DNA of 64,000 nt, taken from NCBI RefSeq assembly GCF_019145435.1, contig NZ_JAHSTS010000002.1:1894001-1958000 (forward strand). Reading direction: 5' to 3'. The stretch's first letter is position 1; every line of letters begins with the position of its first letter. Positions 28,614-38,662 of this stretch are shown piece by piece. The notes under the pieces were generated by a model that was given only the letters and a program-made list of their open reading frames with translations, was not told where the DNA came from and searched no databases. The position numbers and the translations under genes were made by a program. The stretch is from Pseudomonas ekonensis (GTDB taxonomy: Bacteria; Pseudomonadota; Gammaproteobacteria; Pseudomonadales; Pseudomonadaceae).

Positions 28614-31099
28614 CAGACGGACACCGTGCGCTGGCTGACATCGTCGACATGGGCGAAATGGCGCAGGGCCAGGCGGTCGGACACCTGCGCGCTGACATCG
28701 GCGATCTCTTGCAGCAGGTCGGCCAGCCCGTCGAGCGCCGCACGCACGCTGGTCTCGCCGAACAGCGGGTTCTCCAGGCAGCCGAGGTCAATGCGCGCCA
28801 GTCGCTCGGCCAGTTGCGCCAGCCCGGCTTCCCCCGGCGCGCCGAAATCATCGTTCAGCCGCTTGACGGTGCGGGCCACCAGCTTCAGCTGGAACAGAAC
28901 CGCATGGGGGTTCTGCTCGTCCAGCAGCAACAGGTCGAGCACCGGGATCAGCTGGGCCACAGCCAGGTAGCGCGAGCGGTAGGTGATGCTGCTGTTGCCC
29001 AGCTCCAGCAACCACGCAAGCCCCGCCTGATCGAACGCGCCGGCCCCCCTCAGGAAGGCCGCCAGGCTGGTGCTGAGGAACTGCAGGCGCTCGATCCGCC
29101 GCCCGATCATCAAGAAGCGCCAGCCCTCGTCGCGGGTCATGTCGTCCAGGGCGAAACCGGACAGCGCCGCCAGCGAGGTCACCAGCCGGTTGAGGAAATC
29201 CAGCAGCTCGCCGAAATCCGGCTCGTCGCCGTCGAGCTCGGCGGCCTCGCGCTGCAGTTCCACCAGCGCCTGCCAGTTTTCCCGCGACAGCTTGCCGCGC
29301 ACCTGGGACGCCGCCCATTGCAGGCGCTGCAGGTTGGCACGCAGGCTGAACGACCAGTCTTCGCCGAGCAGCGCCGCCAGCAGGCGCTGCGGCAGTTCGC
29401 CTTCGTCCGGCAGCAGCATCAGCCGTTCGCCGAGGTCCACGGCGGCCTGCAAGGCCTGCGGGTCGTCGCCGTCGATGTAGCGCGCCAGCACGATCCGCAG
29501 CAGCCGCGCACTGTCGTCGCAGCGCTCGCAATATCGGCCGAACCAGAACAGGTTCTCCACCACCCGCGACGGCAGGTAGGGGTCGCGCCGCACCAGGTCG
29601 TGCACGCCGATGTTGCGCTGGGCCTTCCACTGCTCACCGCTCGGCGGTCGGTCGCCCAGCACCCAGGTGTCCTTGCTGGCGCCGCCGCGCTGCATCGACA
29701 CCACTTCGGCGTCGGCCTCGGCGGCCACCCGGGTCAGCCCGCCCGGCAACACCCGGTAGCCCTCGTGGCTGGCCACCGCGTACAGACGCATGCCGATGGC
29801 CCGGGCCTGCAGCTGGCCGTCCTCGGGGTGCCAGACCGGCGCCTGGGACAGCTGCGCCAACTCTTGCGCGACATAGGCATAAGGCCGCGCCTGCATGCGT
29901 TCAGCGAGGGCCTGGCGCTGTTTTTCACTCAAGTCGCGGCCAAACACGGGCGCGAAGCTCTGCGAGGGAAAGGCCGGTTTGATCAGCAGATCAGGTAGTT
30001 TTTCCATGGCCTGGGCCAGCACCGGCGCCTCACCGCACCACCAGGTGGCGATGGACGGCAGGATCAGTTCTTCACCGAACAGGTGCCGGCAGATCTTCGG
30101 CAGGAACCCCAGCAATCCCGGCGATTCGAGCACGCCGCTGCCCAGCGCGTTGGCCACCAGCACCCGCCCCCGGCGCACCGCCTCCAGCAATCCGGGCACG
30201 CCGAGGGCCGAGTCGGTGCGCAGTTCCAGCGGGTCGCAGAAGTCATCGTCGAGCCGGCGCATGATCGCGTGCACCCGGCGCAGGCCGCTGAGGGTCTTGA
30301 GGTACACCGTGGCGTCGCGCACGGTGAGGTCGCCGCCCTCCACCAGCGGATAGCCCAACTGCCGCGCCAGGTACAGGTGTTCGAAATAGCTTTCGTTGAA
30401 CCGCCCCGGCGTCAGCAGCACCACCAGCGGCGTCTCGCTGTCGCCCGGCGCCTGGCGCACGAGGGTTTCCTGGAGCGTGCGGAAGAAGCCCGCCAGGTGC
30501 TGCACCCGCAAGTCCCGGTACAGCTCGGGGAAAGCGCGGGACACGATGGTGCGGTTCTCCAGCGCATACCCGGCCCCGGACGGCGCCTGGGTGCGGTCCG
30601 CCGTGACCCACCAGCGGCCGTCCGGCGTGCGCGCCAGATCCGCCGCGTACAGATGCAGGAACGCCCCGTCCGGGGGCGAAATGCCCTGACAGGGCCAGAG
30701 GAAGTTGTTGTGGCCGAACACCAGCTCCGCCGGCAGCAGCCCTTCGCGGATCAGCCACTGCGGGCCGTACAGGTCCGCCAGCACCGCATTGAGCAGCCGC
30801 GCCCGCTGGGCGAGCCCGGCGGACAGTCGCTGCCACTCGTCGGCGGCGATCACATGGGGCAGCAGATCCAGCTCCCACGGGCGGTCGGCGCCCTTGGGGT
30901 CGGCATAGACGTTGTAGGTGACGCCGTTCTCCTGGATCTGCCGCGCCAGCAGCGCCTGACGCTGCGCCAACTGCTGCGGCGTGCTGCGCTGCAACTGGTC
31001 GAACAGCCGGCGCCAGTGCGGACGCACCGCGCCGCTGCCGTCGAGCAGTTCGTGGTAGGTGCCCGCCGTCAGCGGGTAGCGGTCAAGCAGGTCTGGCAT
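28613..31099 (-). CDS. Circularly permuted ATP-grasp / alpha-E domain fusion protein
   Basis: An 828-residue protein in two parts. Residues ~1-500 match the circularly permuted ATP-grasp type 2 family: NGVTYNVYADPKGADRPWEL near residue 58, GHNNFLWPCQG at 129, LTPGRFNESYFEHLYLARQL at 229, VANALGSGVLESP at 315 and LIKPAFPSQSFAPVFGRDL at 372. Residues ~510-828 form the all-helical alpha-E domain, starting PSRVVENLFWFGRYCERCDD. In many genomes these are separate adjacent genes; here they are fused. ATP-grasp enzymes ligate carboxylates to amines, so a peptide-type ligase is expected; substrate unknown. ATG 31097-31099 is preferred over TTG 31120. Confidence 0.88.
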   Translation of the reverse strand: MPDLLDRYPLTAGTYHELLDGSGAVRPHWRRLFDQLQRSTPQQLAQRQALLARQIQENGVTYNVYADPKGADRPWELDLLPHVIAADEWQRLSAGLAQRARLLNAVLADLYGPQWLIREGLLPAELVFGHNNFLWPCQGISPPDGAFLHLYAADLARTPDGRWWVTADRTQAPSGAGYALENRTIVSRAFPELYRDLRVQHLAGFFRTLQETLVRQAPGDSETPLVVLLTPGRFNESYFEHLYLARQLGYPLVEGGDLTVRDATVYLKTLSGLRRVHAIMRRLDDDFCDPLELRTDSALGVPGLLEAVRRGRVLVANALGSGVLESPGLLGFLPKICRHLFGEELILPSIATWWCGEAPVLAQAMEKLPDLLIKPAFPSQSFAPVFGRDLSEKQRQALAERMQARPYAYVAQELAQLSQAPVWHPEDGQLQARAIGMRLYAVASHEGYRVLPGGLTRVAAEADAEVVSMQRGGASKDTWVLGDRPPSGEQWKAQRNIGVHDLVRRDPYLPSRVVENLFWFGRYCERCDDSARLLRIVLARYIDGDDPQALQAAVDLGERLMLLPDEGELPQRLLAALLGEDWSFSLRANLQRLQWAASQVRGKLSRENWQALVELQREAAELDGDEPDFGELLDFLNRLVTSLAALSGFALDDMTRDEGWRFLMIGRRIERLQFLSTSLAAFLRGAGAFDQAGLAWLLELGNSSITYRSRYLAVAQLIPVLDLLLLDEQNPHAVLFQLKLVARTVKRLNDDFGAPGEAGLAQLAERLARIDLGCLENPLFGETSVRAALDGLADLLQEIADVSAQVSDRLALRHFAHVDDVSQRTVSV

Positions 31100-31187
31100 G
31101 GAGAGCTCGGCAACCGGCAAGGAACGGTCAGACTAACGCAGGCACGTGACACCCGGATATACGAAAAATCCGAGCGTCGCGTACGGT

Positions 31188-34100
31188 TCAGAAACGTCGC
31201 AAATCGAGAGTCAGCGGAAACTCGTCGTCCGTTTCCGCTTGCGCTATCGGAATGTTTCCCGGCGTGTGCCCGATGCGGAAGAAACGCGCCAGGCGCCGGC
31301 TCTCCGCCTCGTTGGCGTTGACCGGCAACGTCTCGAAGTTGCGCCCGCCCGGATGGGCGACGTGGTACTGGCAGCCGCCGAGGGAACGCTGGGTCCAGGT
31401 GTCGACCAGGTCGAACACCAGGGGCGCGTGCACGCCGATGGTCGGTTGCAGGCAGTTGGCCGGCTGCCAGGCGCGGAACCGCACCCCGGCCACGTATTCG
31501 CCGACCCGCCCGGTGGGGTGCAGCGGCACCGGCACGCCGTTGCAGGTCAGCCGATGACGCTGCGGCACCCATCCTGCGACCTTGACCTGCACGCGCTCCA
31601 GCGAGGAGTCGACGTAACGCACCGTACCGCCCGCCCCGCCCTCTTCGCCCAGCACATGCCAGGGCTCGAGGGCCTGGTGCAGTTGCAGTTCGATGCCGTT
31701 GACGGCGTAGTCGCCGAGTTTGGGGAAGCGGAACGCCTGATGCGCCGCAAACCATTCGGCCCGCAACGGATAGCCGGCCCGGTCGAGGTCGTCGATGACC
31801 TCGGCGAAATCCTGCGCGATGAAGTGCGGCAGCATGAAGCGGTCGTGCAGTTCGGTGCCCCAGCGCGCCAGTTTCGGCGGCGCATAGGGCTCGCGCCAGA
31901 ACCGCGCCACCAGCGCCCGCAGCAGCAGTTGCTGGACCAGGCTCATGCGCGCATGGGGCGGCATCTCGAACGCGCGCAGTTCCAGCAGGCCGAGGCGTCC
32001 GCTGGCGCCGTCCGGCGAATACAGCTTGTCGATGCAGAACTCGGCGCGGTGGGTGTTGCCCGTGACGTCGATCAGCAAGTTGCGCAGTAGCCGGTCCACC
32101 CGCCACGGCGGGCATTGCTCACCCGGCGCCGGCATCTGCGCAAAGGCGATCTCCAGCTCGTACAGGGAGTCGTTGCGCGCCTCGTCGACCCGGGGCGCCT
32201 GGGACGTCGGGCCGATGAACAGGCCGGAAAACAGGTAGGACAGCGACGGGTGGTTGTGCCAGTAGCCGATCAGGCTGCGCAGCAGGTCGGGACGGCGCAG
32301 GAACGGCGAGTCGGCCGGCGTCGCCCCGCCGAGGACGAAATGGTTGCCGCCGCCGGTGCCGGTGTGCCGGCCGTCGATCATGAATTTCTCGGTGGACAGC
32401 CGGGTCAGCCGCGCCTGCCCGTAGAGGAACTCCGTGCGTTCCACCAATTCGTCCCAGGTGGCGGACGGCTGGACGTTGACTTCGATCACCCCCGGATCCG
32501 GGGTGATGCGAAAGTTGGCCAGGCGCGGGTCGGCCGGCGGCTCGTAGCCTTCCAGTAGCACCGGGCAGTCCAGCTCCTGGGCGGTGGCCTCGATGGCCGC
32601 CACCAGTTCCAGATAGTCCTCCGCCTGCGGCAGCGGCGGCATGAACAGGTACAGGCGCCCGCCCCGCGGCTCGGCGCACAGCGCGGTGCGGGTCAGCCAG
32701 TCGGCCGACGCATCCACCGCCGGCCGGCGCTCGTCGGCCTCGGCGGGCTCGCCGTGCCGGTTGAGCTGCGCCGTGTCCGGCAGGTCGGGGAAGTCCTGGT
32801 TCGGGTCGTTGGGATGGACGTACGGATACTCCGCCGCCTTCACCCACGGCTGCGACGCCAGCGGCAGGCGATAGCCCAGCGGCGAATCCCCCGGCACGAG
32901 CCGGCAGTGGTCGTCGCGCAGGTACCAGCGCCCGCTCTGCCACTGGTCGCCCTTGGCGGTGCGCGCCAGCGGTAGCACCTGGCCGATCACCTTGCCCAGC
33001 CCCTGGCCGAAGACCTTGCGCAGGCGCGCCCGCTCCAACGGATCTTCCAGCCGTGGGTCTTCGGCGCTGACGTTGACCGGCAAGGCGCCCTCGCGCCACA
33101 GGTAATGGAGATTGTCTTCGTAGGCCGCGAACACGAACCGCGCCGGCAACCTCAAGCGTTCGGCGACGCTCGCCAGAAAGCGCCCGGCCAACGCGCTGTC
33201 GGCGCCGTAATCCTGCCGCTCGTCGGCGATCAGCGCGCCGTTGCGCCAGACCGGCACGCCGTCGTGGCGCCAATGGCAGTTCAGCGACCAGCGCGGCAAT
33301 TGCTCGCCGGGATACCACTTGCCCTGCCCGAAGTGCACCAGCCCGTTTGGGGCGTAACGTTCGCGCAGGCGCCGGAACAGTTCGGCGGACAGCCGGCGCT
33401 TGTCCGGGCCGAGGGCGGCGGTGTTCCATTCGGCGCCGTCGGGGTCGTCGATGGAGACGAAGGTCGGCTCGCCGCCCATGGTCAGGCGCACATCGCCTGC
33501 GAGCAGGTCGGCGTCGATCCGCCGCCCCAGCGCCTGGATCGCCTGCCACTGCCCGTCGGTGTAGGGCTTGGTGACCCGCGGGGTTTCCCGGATCCGCTCC
33601 ACGGTCATTTCATGGCTGAACTCGCACCCGCAAGGCTCCACCAGCCCGCTGACCGGTGCCGCCGACGACGGATCGGGACTGCATGCCAGCGGAATGTGGC
33701 CTTCACCGGCGAACAGCCCGGACGTGGCGTCCAGGCCGATCCAGCCTGCGCCGGGCAGGTACACCTCGCACCAGGCGTGCAGGTCGGTGAAATCCGCCTC
33801 GGTGCCGGACGGGCCGTCGAGGCTTTTCACATCCGCCGTCAGTTGAATCAGGTAACCGGAGACGAAGCGCGCCGCCAAGCCGAGATGGCGCAGCAACTGC
33901 ACCAGCAGCCATGCCGAATCGCGGCAGGAACCGGAGGCGCGTTCGAGGGTGTCCTCCGGGGTCTGCACGCCCGGTTCCAGGCGGATCAGGTAGTTGATGT
34001 CCTGGCTCAGGCGCTGGTTGAGCGCCACCAGAAAGTCCACGGCCGGCAGCGGCGTGCGGTCGATGCCGTCGAGGTAGGCCTTGAACTTCGGTGTCGGCGC

Positions 34101-34463
34101 CAGGGTTTCGAGGTACGGCGCCAGTTCCTTGCGCTCGTCGGCCCCGTAGGCGAAGGGGATCCGTTCGGCGTAGGGCTCGAGGAAGAAGTCGAACGGGTTG
34201 AACACCGCCATCTCCGCCAGCAGGTCGACTTCGACGCGCAACGTGTCGGTCTTTTCCGGGAACACCAGCCGCGCCAGGTAGTTGCCCTGGGGATCCTGCT
34301 GCCAGTTGATGAAGTGCTGGCCGGGCATGACCTTCAGCGCATAGGACAGGATCCGCGTGCGGCTGTGGGCGGCCGGGCGCAGACGGACGATCTGCGGCCC
34401 GAGCTCGACGGCGCGGTCGTAGCGGTAATGCGTGACGTGGTGCAAGGCGACTTGAATCGACAC
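31188..34463 (-). CDS. Large transglutaminase-like / DUF2126 protein
   Basis: A 1091-residue protein. Residues 1-~290 are a transglutaminase-like unit with N-domain (VALHHVTHYRYDRAVELGPQ) and triad Cys180 (SGSCRDSAW), His229 (TDLHAWCEV) and Asp245 (IGLDATSG). The remaining ~800 residues match DUF2126 and include LTMGGEPTFVSIDD (near residue 345) and a late HTGTGGGNHFVLGG motif, reminiscent of the COOH-NH2 ligase/amidoligase-like families. The start is GTG 34461-34463 with a perfect AGGAGG site six bases upstream; the frame 18 codons upstream (34517) lacks a site. It is the first gene of the three-gene cluster, 88 bases before the ATP-grasp gene. Confidence 0.88.
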   Translation of the reverse strand: MSIQVALHHVTHYRYDRAVELGPQIVRLRPAAHSRTRILSYALKVMPGQHFINWQQDPQGNYLARLVFPEKTDTLRVEVDLLAEMAVFNPFDFFLEPYAERIPFAYGADERKELAPYLETLAPTPKFKAYLDGIDRTPLPAVDFLVALNQRLSQDINYLIRLEPGVQTPEDTLERASGSCRDSAWLLVQLLRHLGLAARFVSGYLIQLTADVKSLDGPSGTEADFTDLHAWCEVYLPGAGWIGLDATSGLFAGEGHIPLACSPDPSSAAPVSGLVEPCGCEFSHEMTVERIRETPRVTKPYTDGQWQAIQALGRRIDADLLAGDVRLTMGGEPTFVSIDDPDGAEWNTAALGPDKRRLSAELFRRLRERYAPNGLVHFGQGKWYPGEQLPRWSLNCHWRHDGVPVWRNGALIADERQDYGADSALAGRFLASVAERLRLPARFVFAAYEDNLHYLWREGALPVNVSAEDPRLEDPLERARLRKVFGQGLGKVIGQVLPLARTAKGDQWQSGRWYLRDDHCRLVPGDSPLGYRLPLASQPWVKAAEYPYVHPNDPNQDFPDLPDTAQLNRHGEPAEADERRPAVDASADWLTRTALCAEPRGGRLYLFMPPLPQAEDYLELVAAIEATAQELDCPVLLEGYEPPADPRLANFRITPDPGVIEVNVQPSATWDELVERTEFLYGQARLTRLSTEKFMIDGRHTGTGGGNHFVLGGATPADSPFLRRPDLLRSLIGYWHNHPSLSYLFSGLFIGPTSQAPRVDEARNDSLYELEIAFAQMPAPGEQCPPWRVDRLLRNLLIDVTGNTHRAEFCIDKLYSPDGASGRLGLLELRAFEMPPHARMSLVQQLLLRALVARFWREPYAPPKLARWGTELHDRFMLPHFIAQDFAEVIDDLDRAGYPLRAEWFAAHQAFRFPKLGDYAVNGIELQLHQALEPWHVLGEEGGAGGTVRYVDSSLERVQVKVAGWVPQRHRLTCNGVPVPLHPTGRVGEYVAGVRFRAWQPANCLQPTIGVHAPLVFDLVDTWTQRSLGGCQYHVAHPGGRNFETLPVNANEAESRRLARFFRIGHTPGNIPIAQAETDDEFPLTLDLRRF

Positions 34464-34656
34464 GGCGTGCCTCCTGCGGGCCTGGGCGTAGTCAACGGCG
34501 CGCAAGACTTGTGCCATGCGGGGGCTGGGGCGCCGTAGCGAAAATGCACAGGGCAGTACAGCACCGAAATCGGGCGGCGGGCGGAAATGGGCCAGGGAAA
34601 TCGCGCCTGAATGTGGCAGGCCGGTACGGGCAACCCGTTTCTTGGGGCCGGAATGC

Positions 34657-34684
34657 AGGACGCCAACCCGAAGGTTGGCGTCCT
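34657..34684 (-). terminator. Stable UUCG-loop hairpin near ygiQ 3' end
   Basis: A perfect 12-bp stem AGGACGCCAACC / GGTTGGCGTCCT; on the minus strand the loop is C(UUCG)G, one of the most stable tetraloops. It starts 18 bases after the ygiQ stop. It lacks a T-run, so it may protect the 3' end or work with Rho rather than being a classical terminator. Confidence 0.6.
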
Positions 34685-34702
34685 GTTCAGCTCACATGCC
34701 CG

Positions 34703-37006
34703 TCAGCGCGGCACCACCGGCTTGCGCGCAGGCTTGGGCCCCTTGCCCTTGGCGGCGTCCTTGCGTTCCTTGGCCGCCTGCTGGTTGCGGGCGAACGCTT
34801 CGGCCTTGGCCTTCTCGCGCTTGTCCCACGGGTTGCCGCCGTCGCTGCCGCGGGGCGGCAGGCCGGTGTGCTGGGTGAGGATCTTGGTGGTCTTTTCCTT
34901 GGCCACCTTGTGGCTGCCGGCCGGCGTCGAGTTCTTGCGCCGGGCGCTCTGGTAGCTGTCGGTGGCCGGCTGGTGCGCCGGGATCAACTGATGCTTGCCC
35001 GAACCGATCAGGTCGCCCCGGCCCATGCGCAGCAACGCTTCGCGCAGCATCGGCCAGCCCTTCGGATCGTGGTAGCGCAGGAACGCCTTGTGCAGGCGGC
35101 GCTGCTCCTCGCTCTTGACGATGGTCACGCCGTCGCTCTTGTAGGTGACCTTGCGCAGCGGGTTCTTGCCCGAGTGGTACATCGCGGTGGCGGAGGCCAT
35201 CGGCGACGGGTAGAACGCCTGCACCTGGTCGGCGCGGAAGCCGTTGCCCTTGAGCCACAGGGCCAGGTTCATCATGTCTTCGTCGGTGGTGCCCGGGTGG
35301 GCGGCGATGAAGTACGGAATCAGGTACTGCTCCTTGCCCGCTTCCTTCGAGAACTTCTCGAACATGCGCTTGAAGCGGTCATAGGTGCCGATGCCCGGCT
35401 TCATCATCTGGTTGAGCGGACCTTCCTCGGTGTGCTCCGGGGCGATCTTCAGGTAGCCGCCGACGTGGTGGGTCACCAGCTCCTTCACATACTCCGGCGA
35501 CTCGACCGCCAGGTCGTAGCGCAGGCCGGAGGCGATCAGGATCTTCTTCACGCCCGGCAGCGCGCGGGCGCTGCGGTACAGCTGAATCAGCGACGAGTGG
35601 TCGGTGTTCAGGTTCGGGCAGATGCCGGGGAACACGCAGGACGGCTTGCGGCACGCGGATTCGATCTCCGGGCTCTTGCAGGCGATGCGGTACATGTTCG
35701 CGGTCGGGCCGCCGAGGTCGGAGATGACCCCGGTGAAGCCCGGCACCTTGTCGCGGATCTCTTCGATCTCGCGGATGATCGACTCTTCCGAGCGGTTCTG
35801 GATGATCCGCCCTTCGTGCTCGGTGATCGAGCAGAAAGTGCAGCCGCCGAAGCAGCCGCGCATGATGTTCACCGAGAAACGGATCATCTCGTAGGCCGGG
35901 ATCTTTTCCTTGCCGTACGCCGGGTGCGGAATGCGCTGGTACGGCATGCCGAACACGTAGTCCATTTCCTCGGTGGTCATCGGAATCGGCGGCGGGTTGA
36001 ACCAGACGTCAGTCTCGCCGTGCCGCTGCACCAGCGCACGGGCGTTGCCGGGGTTGGTCTCCAGGTGCAGCACGCGGTTGGCGTGGGCGTACAGGACCGG
36101 GTCGTTGCGCACCTTTTCCATGGACGGCAGGCGGATCACGGTCTTGTCCCGGGTCATCTTCGGGCTCGCCAGGATCTGCACGACCTTGGCTTCCTGCGGG
36201 TCTTCGACCGGGCCTTTTTCCTGCTCGATGGCGCAGGCGGCGGTGTCCTGGGTGTTGACGTACGGGTTGATGATCTTGTCGATCTTGCCCGGGCGGTCGA
36301 TGCGCGTGGAGTCGACTTCGTACCAGCCCTGCGGGGTGTCGCGGCGGATGAACGCGGTGCCGCGCACATCGGTGATGTCTTCGATCTTCTGGCCGTAGGA
36401 CAGGCGCTGGGCGACCTCGACGATGGCCCGCTCGGCGTTGCCGTACAGCAGGATGTCGGCGCTGGCGTCGATCAGGATCGAGTTGCGCACGCGGTCTTGC
36501 CAGTAATCGTAGTGGGCGATGCGGCGCAGCGAGGCTTCGATGCCGCCGAGCACGATCGGCACGTGCCTGTAGGCTTCCTTGCAGCGCTGGCTGTAGACCA
36601 GGCTCGCGCGGTCCGGACGCATGCCGGCCATGCCGCCGGGCGTGTAGGCGTCGTCGGAGCGGATTTTCTTGTCGGCGGTGTAGCGGTTGATCATCGAGTC
36701 CATGTTGCCGGCCGCGACGCCGAAGAACAGGTTCGGCTCGCCGAGCTTCATGAAGTCGTCCTTGGACTGCCAGTTCGGCTGCGCGATGATCCCTACGCGA
36801 AAGCCCTGGGCTTCCAGCAGGCGGCCGATGATCGCCATGCCGAACGACGGATGGTCGACGTAGGCATCGCCGGTGACGATGATGATGTCGCAGGAGTCCC
36901 AGCCGAGCTGATCCATCTCCTCCCTGCTCATCGGCAGGAACGGCGCCGGCCCGAAACATTCGGCCCAGTACTTCGGATAGTCAAATAACGGCTTGGCTGC
37001 TTGCAT
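34703..37006 (-). CDS. ygiQ: YgiQ-family radical SAM protein
   Basis: A 767-residue protein (UPF0313). [20 protein letters not shown] at the N-terminus is the cobalamin-binding-like domain typical of YgiQ. The radical SAM cluster motif is CFGGCTFC (CX3CX2C) in [20 protein letters not shown]. The C-terminal ~90 residues are Lys/Arg/Pro-rich and disordered. The reaction is not established for the family. It is monocistronic, between the transglutaminase cluster and dnaB. Confidence 0.92.
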   Translation of the reverse strand: MQAAKPLFDYPKYWAECFGPAPFLPMSREEMDQLGWDSCDIIIVTGDAYVDHPSFGMAIIGRLLEAQGFRVGIIAQPNWQSKDDFMKLGEPNLFFGVAAGNMDSMINRYTADKKIRSDDAYTPGGMAGMRPDRASLVYSQRCKEAYRHVPIVLGGIEASLRRIAHYDYWQDRVRNSILIDASADILLYGNAERAIVEVAQRLSYGQKIEDITDVRGTAFIRRDTPQGWYEVDSTRIDRPGKIDKIINPYVNTQDTAACAIEQEKGPVEDPQEAKVVQILASPKMTRDKTVIRLPSMEKVRNDPVLYAHANRVLHLETNPGNARALVQRHGETDVWFNPPPIPMTTEEMDYVFGMPYQRIPHPAYGKEKIPAYEMIRFSVNIMRGCFGGCTFCSITEHEGRIIQNRSEESIIREIEEIRDKVPGFTGVISDLGGPTANMYRIACKSPEIESACRKPSCVFPGICPNLNTDHSSLIQLYRSARALPGVKKILIASGLRYDLAVESPEYVKELVTHHVGGYLKIAPEHTEEGPLNQMMKPGIGTYDRFKRMFEKFSKEAGKEQYLIPYFIAAHPGTTDEDMMNLALWLKGNGFRADQVQAFYPSPMASATAMYHSGKNPLRKVTYKSDGVTIVKSEEQRRLHKAFLRYHDPKGWPMLREALLRMGRGDLIGSGKHQLIPAHQPATDSYQSARRKNSTPAGSHKVAKEKTTKILTQHTGLPPRGSDGGNPWDKREKAKAEAFARNQQAAKERKDAAKGKGPKPARKPVVPR

Positions 37007-37129
37007 GTCGATAACCGGTGTTGGCTTTCATGGAATTTCGCGGGCGCGGAATATAGCACAAATTTTGACCAATTCCGACGGCCATGGTCGGAAATTCTCA
37101 GCCGCCACACTTTCCCCCTGTGGCGAGGG

Positions 37130-38527
37130 TTATTCGTCGTCGTCGAAGTTGTAGCTGCCCGGCGCCAGGTTCTCGAACCGGGTGTACTTGCCGATGAACG
37201 CCAGCCGGATGAAGCCGATCGGGCCGTTACGCTGCTTGCCGATGATGATTTCGGCGATGCCTTTGTGCTCGGTCTCCGGGTGGTACACCTCGTCCCGGTA
37301 CACGAACATGATCACGTCGGCGTCCTGCTCGATCGCTCCGGATTCCCGGAGGTCGGAGTTCACCGGACGCTTGTTCGGACGTTGCTCCAGGGAGCGGTTG
37401 AGCTGCGACAGCGCCACCACCGGGCAATTGAATTCCTTGGCCAGGGCCTTCAGGGACCGGGAGATCTCGGAAATCTCGTTGGTGCGGTTGTCGCCGCTGG
37501 AGCCCGGAATCTGCATCAGTTGCAGGTAGTCGATCATGATCAGGCCGATGTCGCCGTGCTCGCGCACCAGGCGCCGGGTGCGGGCGCGCATTTCCGAGGG
37601 GCTGATGCCGGCGGTGTCGTCGATGAACAGCTTGCGGTCGTTGAGCAGGTTGACCGCCGAGGTCAGGCGCGGCCAGTCGTCGTCCTCCAGCTGGCCGGAA
37701 CGCACCTTGGTCTGGTCGATGCGGCCCAGGGACGAGAGCATACGCATGATCAGCGATTCGCCTGGCATCTCGAGGGAGTACACCAGCACGGCCTTGTCGC
37801 TGCGCAGCACGGCGTTTTCCACCAGGTTCATCGCGAAGGTGGTCTTGCCCATCGACGGACGGCCCGCGACGATGATCAGGTCGGCGGGCTGCAGGCCGCT
37901 GGTCTTCTCGTCCAGGTCGGTGTAGCCGGTGGACAGGCCGGTGATCGCGTCGGACGTGTTGAACAGGGTGTCGATGCGGTCGATGGCCTTGGTCAGCAGG
38001 TCGTTGACCCCCACCGGGCCGCCGGTCTTGGGACGCGCCTCGGCGATCTGGAAGATCTGCCGCTCGGCCTCGTCGAGGATCTCTTCGGCGGTGCGGCCTT
38101 CGGGGTTGAAGGCGCTGTCGGCGATGTCGTTGCTGATGCCGATCAGCTGACGCAGCGTCGCCCGCTGGCGGACGATCTGCGCATACGCCTTGATGTTGGC
38201 GACGGACGGCGTGTTCTTCGCCAGTTCACCCAAATAGCCGAGGCCGCCGACCTGGGCGGTCTGGCCTTCCTTGTCCAGCTGTTCGGACAGGGTCACGACG
38301 TCGATCGGCAGGTTCTGGTCGGCCAGCCTTGCGATCGCGCGGAAGATCAAACGGTGGTCATGCCGGTAGAAATCGCCGTCGGAGACTTGATCGAGCACGC
38401 GTTCCCAGGCGTTGTTGTCCAGCATCAAACCACCGAGCACGGCCTGTTCGGCCTCGATGGAGTGCGGCGGCACCTTCAGGGCGGCGGTTTGCAGATCGTA
38501 TTGCTCGGGAGCAGAGATTTCGTTCAT
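37130..38527 (-). CDS. dnaB: Replicative DNA helicase DnaB
   Basis: A 465-residue hexameric 5'-3' helicase of the replisome. The N-terminal domain (PPHSIEAEQAVLGGLMLDNN) binds DnaG primase, and the RecA-like domain carries Walker A AGRPSMGKTTFAMN, LIMIDYLQLM (Walker B), and a C-terminal EIIIGKQRNGPIG DnaB motif. Start ATG 38525-38527; the upstream 22-codon extension has no family similarity. There is no intein. It lies downstream of the rpsF-rplI operon, beyond a terminator. Confidence 0.98.
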   Translation of the reverse strand: MNEISAPEQYDLQTAALKVPPHSIEAEQAVLGGLMLDNNAWERVLDQVSDGDFYRHDHRLIFRAIARLADQNLPIDVVTLSEQLDKEGQTAQVGGLGYLGELAKNTPSVANIKAYAQIVRQRATLRQLIGISNDIADSAFNPEGRTAEEILDEAERQIFQIAEARPKTGGPVGVNDLLTKAIDRIDTLFNTSDAITGLSTGYTDLDEKTSGLQPADLIIVAGRPSMGKTTFAMNLVENAVLRSDKAVLVYSLEMPGESLIMRMLSSLGRIDQTKVRSGQLEDDDWPRLTSAVNLLNDRKLFIDDTAGISPSEMRARTRRLVREHGDIGLIMIDYLQLMQIPGSSGDNRTNEISEISRSLKALAKEFNCPVVALSQLNRSLEQRPNKRPVNSDLRESGAIEQDADVIMFVYRDEVYHPETEHKGIAEIIIGKQRNGPIGFIRLAFIGKYTRFENLAPGSYNFDDDE

Positions 38528-38577
38528 GGCCACTTGGTTATTCAGGAAAAGCAGGGGTGTGGAAACGGGATATGCCA

Positions 38578-38616
38578 GAAAGACAAAGGGCACGACCTGC
38601 GAACAGGATCGTGCCC
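38578..38616 (-). terminator. Terminator of rpsF-rpsR-rplI operon
   Basis: On the minus strand GGGCACGA-T-CCTG pairs with CAGG-TCGTGCCC and is followed by TTTGTCTTT, ~50 bases after the rplI stop and upstream of dnaB. Confidence 0.75.
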
Positions 38617-38662
38617 GATGTTAACCGTCTGACGGACAAGCCGCCAGCCGATCAGGTGTCGC

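Noticed and set aside
34511..36988. 825-codon open frame antisense to ygiQ
   Set aside because: Same pattern: repetitive Val/Ala/Gly/Arg composition with no recognisable domain, mirrored on a clear radical SAM gene.
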